From contig NC_134419.1 of NCBI RefSeq assembly GCF_030867145.1, forward strand, positions 1,984,001 through 2,048,000: a DNA stretch of 64,000 nt, written 5' to 3'. The stretch comes from Opisthocomus hoazin (Eukaryota > Chordata > Aves > Opisthocomiformes > Opisthocomidae). The notes under the pieces are model-generated. The model was not told where the DNA came from, ran no database searches, and worked only from the letters and a program-made list of their open reading frames with translations. Both the position numbers and the translations under genes were made by a program. This document shows positions 24,701 to 34,730 of the stretch, piece after piece. The first letter of the stretch is position 1; each line of letters starts with the position of its first letter.

Positions 24701-27700
24701 AGGGAGTGGTTCAGCCTACCCAGCAGCTTGCGAAGGGCAAAATGAACTCATTCTACGTAGATGTTTGCTTGAATAGAGGTTTCTAGCAAGGTTCCTCCTA
24801 TGCTCGGTGATTCCCGAGATCCAAAGGTCTCCGAAGGCGTCTCAGAATCACAGAATCACAGAATAGTAGGGGTTGGAAGGGACCTCTGTGGGTCATCTAG
24901 TCCAACCCTCCTGCTGAAGCAGGGTCACCTACAGCAGGCTGCACAGGACCTTGTCCAGGCGGGTCTGGAATATCTCCAGAGAAGGAGACTCCACAACCTC
25001 CCTGGGCAGCCTGTTCCAGTGCTCCGTCACCCTCAGTCTCGAGGGGCTCTAGGCAGCCTCTGCTCCTTCCCCACACTCTGCTGCAGACGTCTGCGCAAGC
25101 TTTTTCAGGGGAGGCTCAGGAAAACCAAAGAGAGCAAAAATATCATTCGGGTCTAAAACGGGAAGCAAAAATAACACGTGTCCAAGCGAAGTCCCTCTCT
25201 GTTTCCTTAGCTAAATGCCAAGACTGGGAGCAGCTCCGATGGGAGGTGTTCTGGAGCAGGCACTGCTAACCACGGAACCACGAAGGGGAGGAGACCCACC
25301 ACAGGAAGGCAGCAGGTTTGGGGTGGGGTTTGCAGACCCCTTCCCCTGCCAACCTGCTGCTGCCAAGAGGCAGCCGTGCCCTGGCGTCCCCTCCTCGCCC
25401 GCTGAACCCAGAAGCAGCCAGACTGCTGCTGATGTGAACAGAGAAGGGGTTTTAACTGCTCCAGCAAGGTTCTATGATCACAGCAGCCTTGGGTTGACTT
25501 CAGAAGCCAACCCTCTCATCTGCTCGGATAAGGGTGAACCTTCAAGAAGCGGTGTAAAAAGAAAAAAATCCCTCCAAGATGCAATTATAGGTGTTAAAGG
25601 AGCTACATCCCCGCGCTACTCACTGTAGGACGTATGTAGTGGTGATGTAGGTGAGCCGTCCCTTGTCCCAGGTGCAGACGGGATGGCCGTCGGTCCCGTG
25701 CTGGATGCACGACACGTTGCTGGGCTCGTCTGGAGGATCTTAAACAGATATTCTTATCAGAGGCTTCCTTAAATAGGTGGACAGGAGACATTTTCAGAAA
25801 TGCTAGGGTTGGCTTTTTGTATGTTTTGAGGTTTTTAAAGAATTCAGAGACAAAATATTCAGGCTGATAATTATCACGTGTGAAAAGAGTCTGGGCTCTT
25901 TGCAGCCTGCTGAGACCACGGACACTGGAGCGAAACCCCAGCGACTTTACAAGGGTGCCAGATGAGTACAAGCGCCGAACAGCTCTCCGGACTGGGCTCC
26001 ACAAGCTTTGCTTGAAGACATCAACAATTATTCTTTTCTTTTTTAATTAAAAAAATGCCACACTGATACAGCAGCCGACCGCTGCAGCAGCCTCAGCTCA
26101 CCAGGCTCAACGAAAATCTAAAATTCCTTTAGACTTTTTCTTGCAAGTCCCCTGGCAAGCCTGGTGGGCGTCGGGGGTGGAACCGGAGGGAGCACGAGAT
26201 TTGCTCGGAGCAGGCACTTTTATTCAGCATCTCTCCGTTTATCGATAACAGAGCTGCACAGTTCCAGCCAGGAGGATTTTATATACAATGAGCCAGTAAA
26301 TCACGGCACCTTCTCTGGGAAAAGGGCACCCACGGCTCGTTTCAAACACGTGTCTCAGCGGTACCCCAGGGAACGTTTAAGAACAAGGAATAATGAAATT
26401 CTTACTTCCAGATTCTATATCGATCCCGCAGATGAGCGTTTTCTTGTATTCACAATCTGTTTTGCACGTAAACGTGTGTTTGCCGTACGCGTGGACCGTG
26501 AACTCGGTGCTTACTGAGCCGCCGAAACTCTTCACGTGCTCGGAGCCGTTAAAGAAGATGGCGATCCTGCACCGCTCCGTGTACCGCCGGCCTCTCAGCT
26601 GGCACGAGAGGGTGATTCCGCTTCCCGGCTGGACGTGAGAAGTGGTGTTGGCAGTCATGGTCCCTTTGTCACATATTTCGGCAGCGCCCCGGGGGAGTTC
26701 GCCCGCGGTCACGTTCCCCTTACCGTGTGCTCCTGCAACAGAAAAGGGAGAACCAGCCTTTGATGGGAACGCGTCACGTGTCTCGCACAGCGCGCCGCGC
26801 TCGAGGCCGAGAGCTCCCGCCTCTGCGTGGCGACTCGCGGGGGATCGGTCTTCACCAAGTTGATGAACCGGGGTCAGAAACCGCCGGCCAGCCGCCAGTC
26901 CTCACAGTATGACCTCAGGCAAAGCCTAGCAGAACTCTTTCTTGGCCGTGGTTGAAGGAGACGGCCGTGTTTCGGTAAGGCAGTGGCAGGCAGGGCTCTG
27001 CTGGAGGCGTAAGCGAGGTTTTCTCCGGCTTGCTGAGACCCCTTGGCGTGTCAGTGCCTTTCCAAGCGGCACAGGGCGCAGGCGATCCCGCGCTCCGCGT
27101 CTGCCCCGGGGCCAACAAGCCGAGCAGCGGCGGAAGGTACGGGAAAACAACAGCGCACCGTTCTCCTCACTTCTGAGTTCAATCTTTGTGGAAACTAACT
27201 GTAGAGACGCTTTCTCACGTAGCCAACAGCCCTACCTTGAACTAAATCAAGAAACCTTCCTGCATAACTTCTTAGCAGCTTCTCGCTGTGCGCGCAAACG
27301 AAGCTGGCTTGCAGCGCTAATTACGCCCACACACATGCCCCGCTGCCAACGCCTGAGCGCAGATGGTTCTCTACCTGTGTCCCCCGAGGCCGGAGCTCTG
27401 CCAGACCGGGCGCTGGAGCACGGCGCGGGGCCACGGAGCGTGGGCAGCGCTCGGCTGGAGCGGCGGATCGAGGAGCTCTTCAGGAAATTACAGTATGCGC
27501 CTAATCAAGCATCAGACTTCGCTCTTGCTAACACCAAAGACGTTTACTCGTACGCCACACAGAAGCTGAAAGAACCCGAACTAATTAGCCTGAGGGCTTC
27601 TTTGAAGTGATAATTGCTATGTAGGAAAAAAAGAGCATCTTACCTGCTGGGAAGTGCACCAACAACCGAACTGCTGCGGGCACGATCCATGCAAACAGCA

Positions 27701-27701
27701 T
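6322..27701 (-). CDS. IL12RB2: IL12RB2, interleukin-12 receptor beta-2 chain (complete, 15 coding exons)
   Basis: Signalling chain of the IL-12 receptor. In known biology it pairs with IL12RB1 at the plasma membrane, binds JAK2 and activates STAT4 in T and NK cells. The coding sequence joins, in transcript order, 27701-27644, 26732-26406, 25738-25624, 23791-23616, 23422-23283, 22829-22685, 18959-18880, 15089-14870, 12535-12341, 10839-10738, 10658-10503, 9480-9343, 8463-8376, 7168-7069 and 6786-6322. All junctions are GT/AG with compatible phases, giving 834 residues (human 862). Order: signal peptide 1-20, Ig-like domain to 128, D1-D2 cytokine-binding module to about 320, D3-D5 FNIII to about 617, membrane helix about 622-641, box 1 near 657, tail. 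Diagnostic matches to human IL12RB2 are VTWQPP, LWMTA, IPDPAN and the LTLD-containing C terminus. WSXWS reads WSSWR at 307-311. The start was chosen for its signal peptide and its correct-phase donor. Confidence 0.95.
7069..7168 (-). CDS. IL12RB2: IL12RB2 coding exon 14: juxtamembrane box 1
   Basis: Residues 647-680, phase 2 to 0. [20 protein letters not shown] is nearly the human [20 protein letters not shown]. It carries the proline-rich box 1 that binds a JAK. Confidence 0.95.
7263..7983 (+). mobile_element. CR1 LINE 3' fragment
   Basis: Covers the end of the reverse-transcriptase ORF (ACCATGAGCCAGCAGCGTGC) to the GGGATTCTGT tail. Lies in the IL12RB2 intron between coding exons 14 and 13, antisense to the gene. 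Confidence 0.95.
8376..8463 (-). CDS. IL12RB2: IL12RB2 coding exon 13: transmembrane helix
   Basis: Residues 618-647, phase 1 to 2. Acceptor GCTTTTCAG, donor [31 protein letters not shown] is a single hydrophobic helix followed by a basic stop-transfer (ARK). Sequence identity to human is low, so the call rests on position, phase and hydrophobicity. Confidence 0.85.
8655..9172 (-). mobile_element. CR1 LINE 3' fragment, second subfamily
   Basis: Starts CACAGAATCATTAAGGTTGG, characteristic of a subfamily also seen at 12.6, 15.3, 34.7 and 48.8 kb. In the intron between coding exons 13 and 12 of IL12RB2. Confidence 0.92.
9343..9480 (-). CDS. IL12RB2: IL12RB2 coding exon 12: second half of FNIII D5
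   Basis: Residues 572-617, phase 1 to 1. [20 protein letters not shown] matches human [20 protein letters not shown]. The donor AAA|GTACGG is weaker than its neighbours but keeps the frame into the membrane exon. Confidence 0.9.
9823..10041 (+). mobile_element. CR1 LINE 3' fragment, strongly truncated
   Basis: From CTGAACATGAGGAAGAACTT to the ATTCTGTGATTCTGTG tail, in the intron between coding exons 12 and 11. Confidence 0.93.
10503..10658 (-). CDS. IL12RB2: IL12RB2 coding exon 11: first half of FNIII D5
   Basis: Residues 520-571, phase 1 to 1. [12 protein letters not shown], then [20 protein letters not shown] match human PLSGPHINAITE and ILISWNSIPVQEQMGCLLHY. Confidence 0.92.
10738..10839 (-). 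CDS. IL12RB2: IL12RB2 coding exon 10: second half of FNIII D4
   Basis: Residues 486-519, phase 1 to 1. It reads [16 protein letters not shown], equivalent to human ICYEIRVYALSGDQGG. Acceptor CTATTTAG, donor CAAG|GTGAGT. Confidence 0.9.
10892..11132 (-). mobile_element. CR1 LINE 3' fragment
   Basis: Reverse-complement tail CAGAATCACAGAATG to CCCATGCTCCAGTTTG. Only 53 bp upstream of IL12RB2 coding exon 10. Confidence 0.93.
11400..11957 (+). mobile_element. CR1 LINE 3' fragment
   Basis: From GTGAGGCCCCATGTGCAGTG to four tail octamers. Head-to-head with the copy at 10892-11132. Confidence 0.94.
12341..12535 (-). CDS. IL12RB2: IL12RB2 coding exon 9: first half of FNIII D4
   Basis: Residues 421-485, phase 1 to 1. 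[20 protein letters not shown] corresponds to human [22 protein letters not shown], followed by a shared LSAV/VSAL segment. The acceptor has a long pyrimidine tract. Confidence 0.93.
12612..13046 (+). mobile_element. CR1 LINE 3' fragment, second subfamily
   Basis: From AGGTGGGGAGGGGGCTGGAG to CTTAATGATTCTGTGATTCG. Begins 77 bp upstream of IL12RB2 coding exon 9. Confidence 0.93.
14094..14752 (-). mobile_element. CR1 LINE 3' fragment
   Basis: Tail at 14094; extends into the end of the reverse-transcriptase ORF (GCACACTGCTGGCTCATGGT). Ends about 118 bp before coding exon 8. Confidence 0.94.
14870..15089 (-). CDS. IL12RB2: IL12RB2 coding exon 8: rest of FNIII D3
   Basis: Residues 348-420, phase 0 to 1. 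It begins [20 protein letters not shown] (human LSVSEARGKILHYQVTLQE) and ends with a TAENSRGTS strand-G region. Confidence 0.92.
15263..15386 (-). mobile_element. CR1 LINE short 3' fragment, second subfamily
   Basis: TAGAATCACAGAATCATCAG then CCATGCCTGCTAAACCATGT. Only the last 120 bp or so are present. Confidence 0.9.
15387..18186. other. IL12RB2 intron 7, unique part
   Basis: No exon is seen. Holds the 15-bp array at 16920-16998 and a short duplicated motif (ACACCTTAAA-type) near 17690-17730. Confidence 0.5.
16920..16998. repeat. 15-bp tandem repeat, about 5 copies
   Basis: GTAGAAGGTCTGCAA repeated, the last copy with GTTGAAG. Almost no divergence, so likely length-polymorphic. In IL12RB2 intron 7. 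Confidence 0.95.
18187..18706 (-). mobile_element. CR1 LINE 3' fragment
   Basis: TAGAATCACAGAATGGTCGG to ACACAGCACTCCAGATGGGG. Ends about 170 bp downstream of coding exon 7. Confidence 0.94.
18880..18959 (-). CDS. IL12RB2: IL12RB2 coding exon 7: start of FNIII D3
   Basis: Residues 321-347, phase 1 to 0. It reads [18 protein letters not shown] then ISLFWK, matching human GMLDVWYMKRHIDYSRQQ and ISLFWK. Confidence 0.92.
18960..20724. other. IL12RB2 intron 6, unique part
   Basis: No exon, RNA gene or clear repeat seen before the CR1 at 20.7 kb. Confidence 0.4.
20725..21579 (+). mobile_element. CR1 LINE 3' fragment, long copy
   Basis: Encodes the C-terminal part of the CR1 reverse transcriptase, followed by the GGGTGACCCACAGAGGTCCC 3' UTR and tail. 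Open reading is retained over about 650 bp, so it is a young insertion, but the 5' part is missing. Confidence 0.94.
21987..22420 (-). mobile_element. CR1 LINE 3' fragment
   Basis: Reverse-complement tail with three octamers, then GGGTCATCTAGTCCAACCCC. Tail-to-tail with the copy at 20725-21579. Confidence 0.94.
22685..22829 (-). CDS. IL12RB2: IL12RB2 coding exon 6: second half of D2, degenerate WSXWS
   Basis: Residues 273-320, phase 0 to 1. It reads [17 protein letters not shown], then [16 protein letters not shown]. The WSXWS box ends in Arg (codon CGC) instead of Ser. Human is WSDWS. Confidence 0.92.
23283..23422 (-). CDS. IL12RB2: IL12RB2 coding exon 5: first half of D2
   Basis: Residues 226-272, phase 1 to 0. 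It reads [12 protein letters not shown] then [15 protein letters not shown], matching human VRPLPPWDIRIKF and RLRYRPSNSRLWN. Confidence 0.92.
23616..23791 (-). CDS. IL12RB2: IL12RB2 coding exon 4: second half of D1
   Basis: Residues 167-225, phase 2 to 1. Acceptor TTCTGTTCCAG, donor ATAG|GTAAAC. Contains [14 protein letters not shown], the F-G strand region equivalent to human FTAKVTAVNSLGSS. Confidence 0.9.
24842..25038 (-). mobile_element. CR1 LINE short 3' fragment
   Basis: CAGAATCACAGAATCACAGA to AGTGCTCCGTCACCCTCAG. Same subfamily as 21987-22420. In IL12RB2 intron 3. Confidence 0.93.
25624..25738 (-). CDS. IL12RB2: IL12RB2 coding exon 3: first half of D1
   Basis: Residues 129-167, phase 1 to 2. 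It reads [17 protein letters not shown] followed by [19 protein letters not shown], carrying the paired cysteines (C-x-W) typical of a class I receptor N-terminal module. Human has QPQNLSCIQKGEQG and ACTWERG at the same place. Confidence 0.92.
26406..26732 (-). CDS. IL12RB2: IL12RB2 coding exon 2: Ig-like domain
   Basis: Residues 20-128. Acceptor TTGCAG, donor GAA|GTAAG, phase 1 to 1. It contains [10 protein letters not shown] and later [16 protein letters not shown], matching the cysteine pattern of the human domain (GSTVNITC, then a late C-x-C-type cluster ending in ICGAE). Several N-glycosylation sequons are present. Confidence 0.9.
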
Positions 27702-27709
27702 TTTGGCCC
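27644..27709 (-). CDS. IL12RB2: IL12RB2 coding exon 1: signal peptide, with a few bases of 5' UTR
   Basis: An acceptor (CTCTGCAG) ends at 27710, so the exon starts at 27709 with eight untranslated bases before ATG at 27701. The peptide begins [17 protein letters not shown], a hydrophobic signal core. It ends in phase 1 at GCAG|GTAAG. Because an acceptor precedes it, an upstream noncoding exon is expected. Confidence 0.85.
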
Positions 27710-29861
27710 CTGCAGAGAAACGAACACCTTTTACCAGTGCCTAAAAAGTGGGAAAATCTTTTTACAGATATTTGTAGTTTACTATTTTACAACTTCAGAG
27801 GATCCAGAATGCTTATTTCTAATTAACTTTCTCGGCTGGTGTCGCTGAGCCGCAGCTCTCGAGACCCCGTCCGAAGCAGCAGCTGATTTTTAGCTGGGTC
27901 TCCCTAGAGAATAGATAGAGGGGAATGGCAGAACTACCGGTACTTCCAAACTCTGGGCTTTAAAACCAGACAGCTCCGGTCGCCCGTTTGCTCCCTTCCT
28001 TCCCCAAGACCCCGTGTGCTCCCCCAGCTGACACTCTTTCCGCAAAGGACCCCCCGCCAGCAGCCCCGATGCCTCCCTCCCCGAGACGCGGTCTGCACGC
28101 CCCGCTCCACGCGCAGCCGGACGGAACAGCTCCGGGATGCTGGAAGCTCCGTGGGATTGCTCCAAAACTCTGTTCAAACACAAACCTGTGCCACGTCTGG
28201 GCTCACCAGGTTAAACGCACGCTGCGGTACTGGCGTTACGGATACAAACATTTTACACAAATTATTTAACGTTAGCCTGAGCTAAGCCCAGTATTTTCCC
28301 ACATGTTTTGCATTTGACAGCTATCACCTTTTCACCCTTCCCCTGCAGAACTACAGAGCAGCGAGAAGACGCTGGATACTTCAGCGGGGCGTACACCAAC
28401 ACGCACCACCTGCAACTCCTGACCTGTCCCGGAGATGCAGCTATTTTTGTAGCTTGATCCCATATTGGAAACAAGCTACTGGCGAGTGAAACTTTGAATC
28501 CTGGCGGCTTTTCAGACCATCTCTAGGATGGAAGGCACAATATAGTCTTTGCTACGTGTGTGTTAATGTAAAACCAAACCAAAAAGTGATTTCAGGTTGT
28601 TTTTATATGGCGAGATAGGATCCATCCCGTGTTTTCAAAATGAACCAATAGCTGATCTGAAAGTGAAATACCTAAAACTTGCCAAAATGCATATAAACAC
28701 CTTGTTTTCTCAAAATCCAGATGTCCTTCGGGCTGAAACGCTAAGCCTCAGCTTTGCACGACTCTTCAGGCGGTGCCTGCTGTAGGTGATTAGTAACTGC
28801 CAGGATGAGCAATCACAGCACCCAGCTTCTTCGAGTAAACGCTCTGCCTTCCAATAAACTGAAATTGCCCGGTGGCTGCGTAAACATCCTTCAGAGAGCT
28901 CGCCTTCTGACGGCAAAACTGTACCCAAAATACTTGAGTCGACCGACAAAAATAGTCTCTCTTCAAATAAATTTAATTGGTGGTTTGCTTAGGTAAGTGC
29001 TAGACGGTTTGTGCGGCACCGCCTGAGTGCGGCAGAGCACACGAACTGTGCTCAGAGTAAATTATGAGAAAAGAGAAATCAGCTTCAGCTTAGAGCAAAG
29101 GTATGTGGGGAAAAAAAGAAAAATTAAAAAGAAAAAAGCCTGCAGACTCCACATCAGCGAGGGACAATGGTATCGCTGCGCGCAGGCTACAGAAAACACG
29201 CAGGGCACCGTCCCGGGGAGCGCCAGGCGGAGGAAGCACCCGCGGCGTTGGCAGAGCACGCGGCCACGTGTGTTGGTGCGTCCTTATCTCGGCGAAATCT
29301 CCGCTGGACACTCGAGCAGACCGTGTGGGTTTGTTTACCTCTGGGCTCGCTGTCGTTACGCCGGCTCCCGTTCTTAAATTAAATCGCTTGTAAAGGACAA
29401 AAACTCCGTAATTCGCTTTTAACCAACTTTTTACGCCCTGGCCCCCACTTCTCCCTAAAAAACCTCGACGCAGAGCGAGCGCCTGACCTAAGGGTCTTCC
29501 ACCGAACCCGACCAGCGCCGGCGGGAGGAGGAACAGTTCTCACCGTTCCATTTCCCCTAGAAAAACCCGCTCTTTGCGCCCAAGCTGCGCGGTGGCTTAC
29601 GCATCGCTAAGAGCTCCAGCTCCATTTTTAGGGAAACTTCCCACCGCCGGCTCCAGCTGCCCCAGGCCCAGCAACCTCCGGCACTGGGAGCTGGGTGACC
29701 ACAGCCCCCCGTGCCCCCCGGCCCGAGTTCTGCAGCCCCCACCAGCGCTGCCGAGCCCCGGTTATTTGGTGAGATCTCACCGTGAGAAGGAAAGGCTCGG
29801 CGTTATGTCCAGCGGACGGCCCTGCAGCGCTGCGCTCCCTTAGGTGGCTGCACCCCGGGGG
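27710..29861. other. IL12RB2 5' region or first intron, no other feature
   Basis: Unique, moderately AT-rich sequence. No exon with convincing splice sites. Confidence 0.4.
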
Positions 29862-30460
29862 GCAGGGAGCACCCCAGGGCAGGGAGCATCCCGGGACAGG
29901 GAGCATCCAGGGGCAGGGAGCATCCCGGGCAGGGAGCATCCCAGGGCAGGGAGCATCCCAGGACAGGGAACATCTAGGGGCAGGGAGCATCCCGGGGCAG
30001 GGTCCTGGGGCAGGGAGCATCCCGGGCAGGGAGAATCCCAGGACAGGGAGCATCCAGGGGCAGGAAGCATCCCGGGGCAGTGTCCTGGGGCAGGGAGCAT
30101 CCCGGGCAGGGAGCATCCCGGGACAGCATCCAGGGGCAGGATCCCAGGGGCATGCAGCATCCTGGGGCAAGCAGCATCCCGGGACAGGCAGCATCCCAAG
30201 GCAGGATCCCAGGGCAGGCAGCACCCCGGGACAGGCAGCACCCCAGAGCAGGCAGCACCCCAGAGCAGGCAGCACCCAGGGACAGGCATCACCCCGGGAT
30301 AGGCAGCACCCCAGAGCAGGCAGCACCCAGGGACAGGCAGCACCCCAGGGCAGGCAGCACCCCAGAGCAGGCAGCACCCAGGGACAGGCAGCACCCCAGA
30401 GCAGGCAGCACCCAGGGACAGGCAGCACCCCAGAGCAGGCAGCACCCCAGAGCAGGCAGC
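29862..30460. repeat. Minisatellite, 15-16 bp unit
   Basis: First half is built on CAGGGAGCATCCCGGG, second half on CAGGCAGCACCCCAGAG, with occasional GGGACAGG inserts. Long proline-, cysteine- or glycine-rich frames across it are repeat artefacts. Confidence 0.93.
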
Positions 30461-31563
30461 CGGCTCCCCACAGAGGAAACCTCACCGGCAGCAAGCCTGG
30501 CTGTGAGAAAAGGACGAGATTAGCAGAAAGAGCGTGTGAACCCCCGAGGGGACCGGCCGCTGCCCCCCAGCCCCCCGGAAGGGGCTCCCCCCAGCACCCC
30601 ACTGCCCCTCCCACCACCTCTGCAACGGGTTTCAGCCTTTCTCACATTTTTTTTTGTTTTTTTCTCAGCGCTCCCACCAGCCCCCGCCATTTTCAGAGGA
30701 GCTTTGAATGAGAAAGCGCCTCGTGGCTGCTGGTCCTTCTCTTTTCTGGGCGTCGACACCACAAACCCCCTGTTCCTGACAGCGTCTCCCTGGCGTCATT
30801 CACTTTTTCCAGCTTGGAAAGCGTGGCCGAGGCGTTTCGGGGCGGACGCTCGCAGGAACGGGCAGAGGAAGCGCTAAGTCTGCAGCCTCCAAGAGCCCGG
30901 AGCTTTGCAGCTGAACCTCCAGCCCGCTTCACCCCTCTCCAAAGCCTGGTGTAACGTTTGAGTTTCTTTCTCAAGAGCTGACAAAGTTCATTAAAGCACC
31001 CCGTGCGAACTGCGCAGGTCGGTATCCTACAAAACCCCAAATATCCACAGTTTCTCTTTGAGCATATGGCTCGTTTCCCCTCCGGCTTCTTTCACTCCCT
31101 GCATTTTCACTCCTCGTGGTGCTGCTCGCCAGCACGGGCTCGGGCTACGCTCTGCCAGCCCAGGACTCCCACCAGTTCAAACCACGACGCCGTTAGGAGC
31201 TTGTATGGAGTCTCACCGCGTGTTTCTAACCGAGGCCTCGCTCATCGCTACCCCTCGCTGCGTCTACCTACCTCTCCGTGGAAAAAACACGGCAGCAGCC
31301 GTTGCGTGATGTGCTCAGCCTGAGCAGTATTTTACCCATCGGGCACACAGTCGAGGGGCGATGCCCGTCGGGCAGTCCAGGTGATCAGTTTTGTGTCCTG
31401 GTGACAGGAAGCTAAACTGAAAACCACCGATCCGCCGCCTTCCCCCAAACGCAGTTGCTTTCTCTTTTCTCTTTGCTTATTCTTTAGCACCGAGGTCGTA
31501 CGATCCTTTCTTTGCTGGCTCGTGCTGAGCACAAAGCTCCGGGAGAAGGCACGCGGTACTTAC
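30461..31563. other. Intergenic or first-intron sequence, unannotated
   Basis: GC-rich with a T run near 30648. No gene seen. Confidence 0.4.
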
Positions 31564-31750
31564 GGGTCGTGAAGCGAGCAGCGTGTCCGCGGTCGGACGT
31601 CTCTCCAGAACCTCGTCCTTGTGCTCGGCTGCAGCAGGAGAGCCGCGGCACCAGGTCCTGCCGCCGGAGCCGAGAGGACGGGGTGCCAGCCAGGCAGGGG
31701 GTGATGTCAAGGAAAGTACGGAGTCATCAGTTCTCTGAGAGGAGGAGGAG
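31564..31750 (-). promoter_or_regulatory. IL12RB2: Possible noncoding first exon and GC-rich promoter zone of IL12RB2
   Basis: On the minus strand a near-perfect donor, CCC|GTAAGTACC, ends a CpG-rich block at 31564. IL12RB2 coding exon 1 is preceded by an acceptor, so a noncoding first exon must lie upstream; this is the best candidate seen. The 5' boundary is arbitrary. No TATA box was recognised. Confidence 0.35.
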
Positions 31751-33726
31751 GTGTCTGCGAGTCTGAAAACGCAGCTCGGGAAAGCACCAGCAGCAGCTGA
31801 CACACGAAGGTGTGATGTTCGGCGGTGACGGCGGCCAGCTCCCGAGGGGCACCGGCACCAAAGAAGGAAGGGGCTGTCAGAAGATGTTGTCCACAGCAGC
31901 AGTGTGAGGGGCTTCACCTCAGATGAAGCTGTGCTGCCCGAGACCCCCGGCAGCAGCCACGCTCTCCCGGTAGCCTGGCTCGCCGGGGTGAAGCCCGTGC
32001 GACCGGTTGGGCACGCGCCAACGCGGAGCCGGGAGTGGAACACCGGCTGCCTCGGGTGGAGCTGGCCGCGGGAGGAGGACTGCAACCCGGCTCCGAGCAG
32101 ACCTTCGCCACCCACAGCAGATGCCGGTGGTCGCGGCGATGGAGGCAGGCAGAGCTTCTCCCACCCGTGGGACATGAGGTGCAGGTGGGTGCCCGCTGTC
32201 ACCTCGCCTCTCGCTTCTGCGCAGCTCCCAGGGACACGGGGCTGGAAGGACTCCCCGCTGGTAGATGCCCCCAGCGTACCGAGGGCAAGGCGCTTCCTGC
32301 TTCAACCCACCCTCGTAACGCGACCAACGCTGGAATATGGAAAAAGAGTGAAAAACAGGGGCTTTCCTTGCAGATAGTGAAAATAAGATGGATGTAAATG
32401 ATGTCACGAAATCTGAATGTACGCTGTCACGGCAATTCACGCTCAGCTTCTGGAAGTGAAAGATGAAATCATTTATCTGGGGTCAAAAATACACCTCAAA
32501 GGAGACTTCTAAAGCAAAGCAAAAAAAAAAAATAAAACCAACCCCAAAGACCAGGAATGGCTTATTTAGTCGTTGTGTCCACTGGCTTCTTGAGGAAAAA
32601 GTCTGCTATCCAAAAATGTGAGGTTTCAAAAGGTGAGAAGCTGCCTCTTGTCCAAGCTCTGTAACGGGAATCAGTGGAGGTTGCAGCCGGCGATGGCAGA
32701 AGGCTGGATCCCGGCTGGGAACAGGCGCGCACCAGCGTTACAGAGATTACTGGAGGAAGCAGCGTTCAAACTCAAAAGCGAAATCAGCACCTGCAGCCCC
32801 GACACTCTCCGGTTTTGTCAGGTCGCGGGTCTGGAAATAACCTCAGCGCAGAACTGCGAAGGAATGGCGGCGAGTCACCAGCGCCGAAGTGGTAAGAGTG
32901 GGGCAGATCACCGGGAGTTACTGGGGGCTTCAAAACCCACGGGAGAGGCTGTGAGCACACCCAAAACCCTGCTGGGCTGGTCACCGGTGGTCAGTCAGGA
33001 AGTAGCAGGGTTTGTTTATTTAACGTATCTCCTCCTTAACACGCTCTTGATTTTACCACCTTGTCTCGTCCGGCTCAGGAAGAGCTGTTGCGATGGTGTT
33101 TGCATCCCCGCGCTTTCAAAGGCGTGCCACGATGTCGTGTCTTCAGTTGGTGTTCAACATCATTCCGATTTCTTGTGCCAGCAGAGACAAACAATTATTA
33201 AAAAAATCCCAGATGTATTTTCTGCCTGCTCGAAGACCTCAGAGGTTCATGGACTGCTTTCAGACTGGCATCTCTTACCCAGTAGAAGGGTCACTACGAC
33301 CAGTTTGCTCTTTTTTTTAATTTCTCTGAATATCTGCTGGTTTCTCGCTCTGGTTTTGGTGATGAGGTTCCAGCAGAGAGTACGGTTTCCAGATCTGATT
33401 GTACCAGGGACCACACAGGCAAAGCCGTGCAGCAATGCTGCACTAGATGAGAGGTCTCTGGCCATGCCACGAACACTGCGTTGAGCTTACTGTCAAAACT
33501 GTGGTCACATTTGGTTGCAATTTCATATTTATTCTGTGGGTTTTTGCGATGCTGCCAACCTTCCATCATCGGCTACTTTCCCTGTGGATGAGAAGGTCTC
33601 CTGTTCTTCAGCGCTGAGCTTTGGCTGCTGATTTCAGTAGCTGATAGCCAGGGCAGCAGGGAAGAGCCTTCTCTGTAGCAGGGGCACCATGGATGGCTGA
33701 GGACAGGGACTTCTGGAGCAGGCAGA
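31751..33726. other. Intergenic, unannotated
   Basis: Contains a plus-strand open frame of 288 codons (32618-33484) with no recognisable domain, and an A run near 32520. I do not call it a gene. Confidence 0.4.
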
Positions 33727-33935
33727 GCCAGGAACACCAACGCACTGAGCACAACCAATGTGCTGAGAAACACCAACACGCTGAGGAACACCAACGTGCT
33801 GAGAAACATCAACGCGCTGAGGAACACCAATGTGCTGAGAAACACCAACACGCTGAGGAACACCAACGTGCTGAGGAACACCAACACGCTGAGGAACACC
33901 AACACACTGAGGAACACCAACAAGCTGCATGGCAG
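33727..33935. repeat. 18-bp tandem repeat, about 11 copies
   Basis: AACACCAACACGCTGAGG with a few substitutions (GTGCTGAG, GCGCTGAG). The unit is a multiple of 3, so all frames without a stop stay open. Confidence 0.95.
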
Positions 33936-34730
33936 CCCTCTGTGGTCACCATCCCAGCACACAGCACCCACACCAAGGCCTGAGAAGCTGAAAGAAGGTG
34001 ACATTAACTCAGTGTTGAATAGAGGAATAAACAAAACCAAATCACGGGTGGTGTTATTTGGTTTTACGGTCAGTTCTTTCATCCAATTTTCTGTGCAGGA
34101 CTGCAACTCACGTCAGTGCCATGGAAGAGGCGGGACCACTAGACGTGGTTGAGGGGTCACAACTGCTCAGGCTGGTAGGAGCAGCTCGGTTGCTGAATGT
34201 CAAACCACGGACCAAGCTGATGCAGCTCCGCTTCCAGGAACTGAGCTCCATCTGCTCATTTCTGCTGCCTTTCTTGCTTCAGCTTCTTTCATGGCTTTCA
34301 GCTGCTCAGATGTCCGGTTCCTTGCAAGCCGGGCAGTGGAGCGTTGGTCCAGGGCACTGCAGCAATATTGCAGTTACCGCTGCAGCGGTGGAACGGGCAA
34401 TAACTGACTGCATGTTTGTCCATCTTCAACACCGCGGGGAGTCTGTCCGCTGGCTCTCTCGTTGTACACTCGCTGCGCATGCCGGCGATGCCCGTTGAAT
34501 TTGCCTTACCCCAGCTGGATGAAACCAGTTGCCGAGTGCTGGAAATGCAATTGCTCCGTCTCCTCCCCAGTGCGTAAGCGAGCCAAGGAAGGCTGAATTC
34601 ACGGGGAAAGCACGGGTCCAGCAGTGCCATTCTAGCAATCACATAGATGGTGTGTGAGACACGGCGTCACTCTGCATCCTGTACAAGGTGAAGAATTGTG
34701 GGCTTTTCTAATATTCTTGTGGCAAGATTA
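33936..34730. other. Intergenic, unannotated
   Basis: Unique sequence; nothing recognised. Confidence 0.4.

Noticed and set aside
26942-27610. 222-codon plus-strand frame opposite IL12RB2 intron 1
   Set aside because: Antisense to an intron and no family resemblance; likely chance in GC-rich DNA.
29628-30711. Frames over 300 codons around 30 kb
   Set aside because: Products of the 15-16 bp minisatellite on both strands.
32618-33484. 288-codon plus-strand open frame between the genes
   Set aside because: Not repeat-derived, but has no recognisable domain, no paralogue in the window and no clear start context. Could be a chance frame; transcript data would decide.
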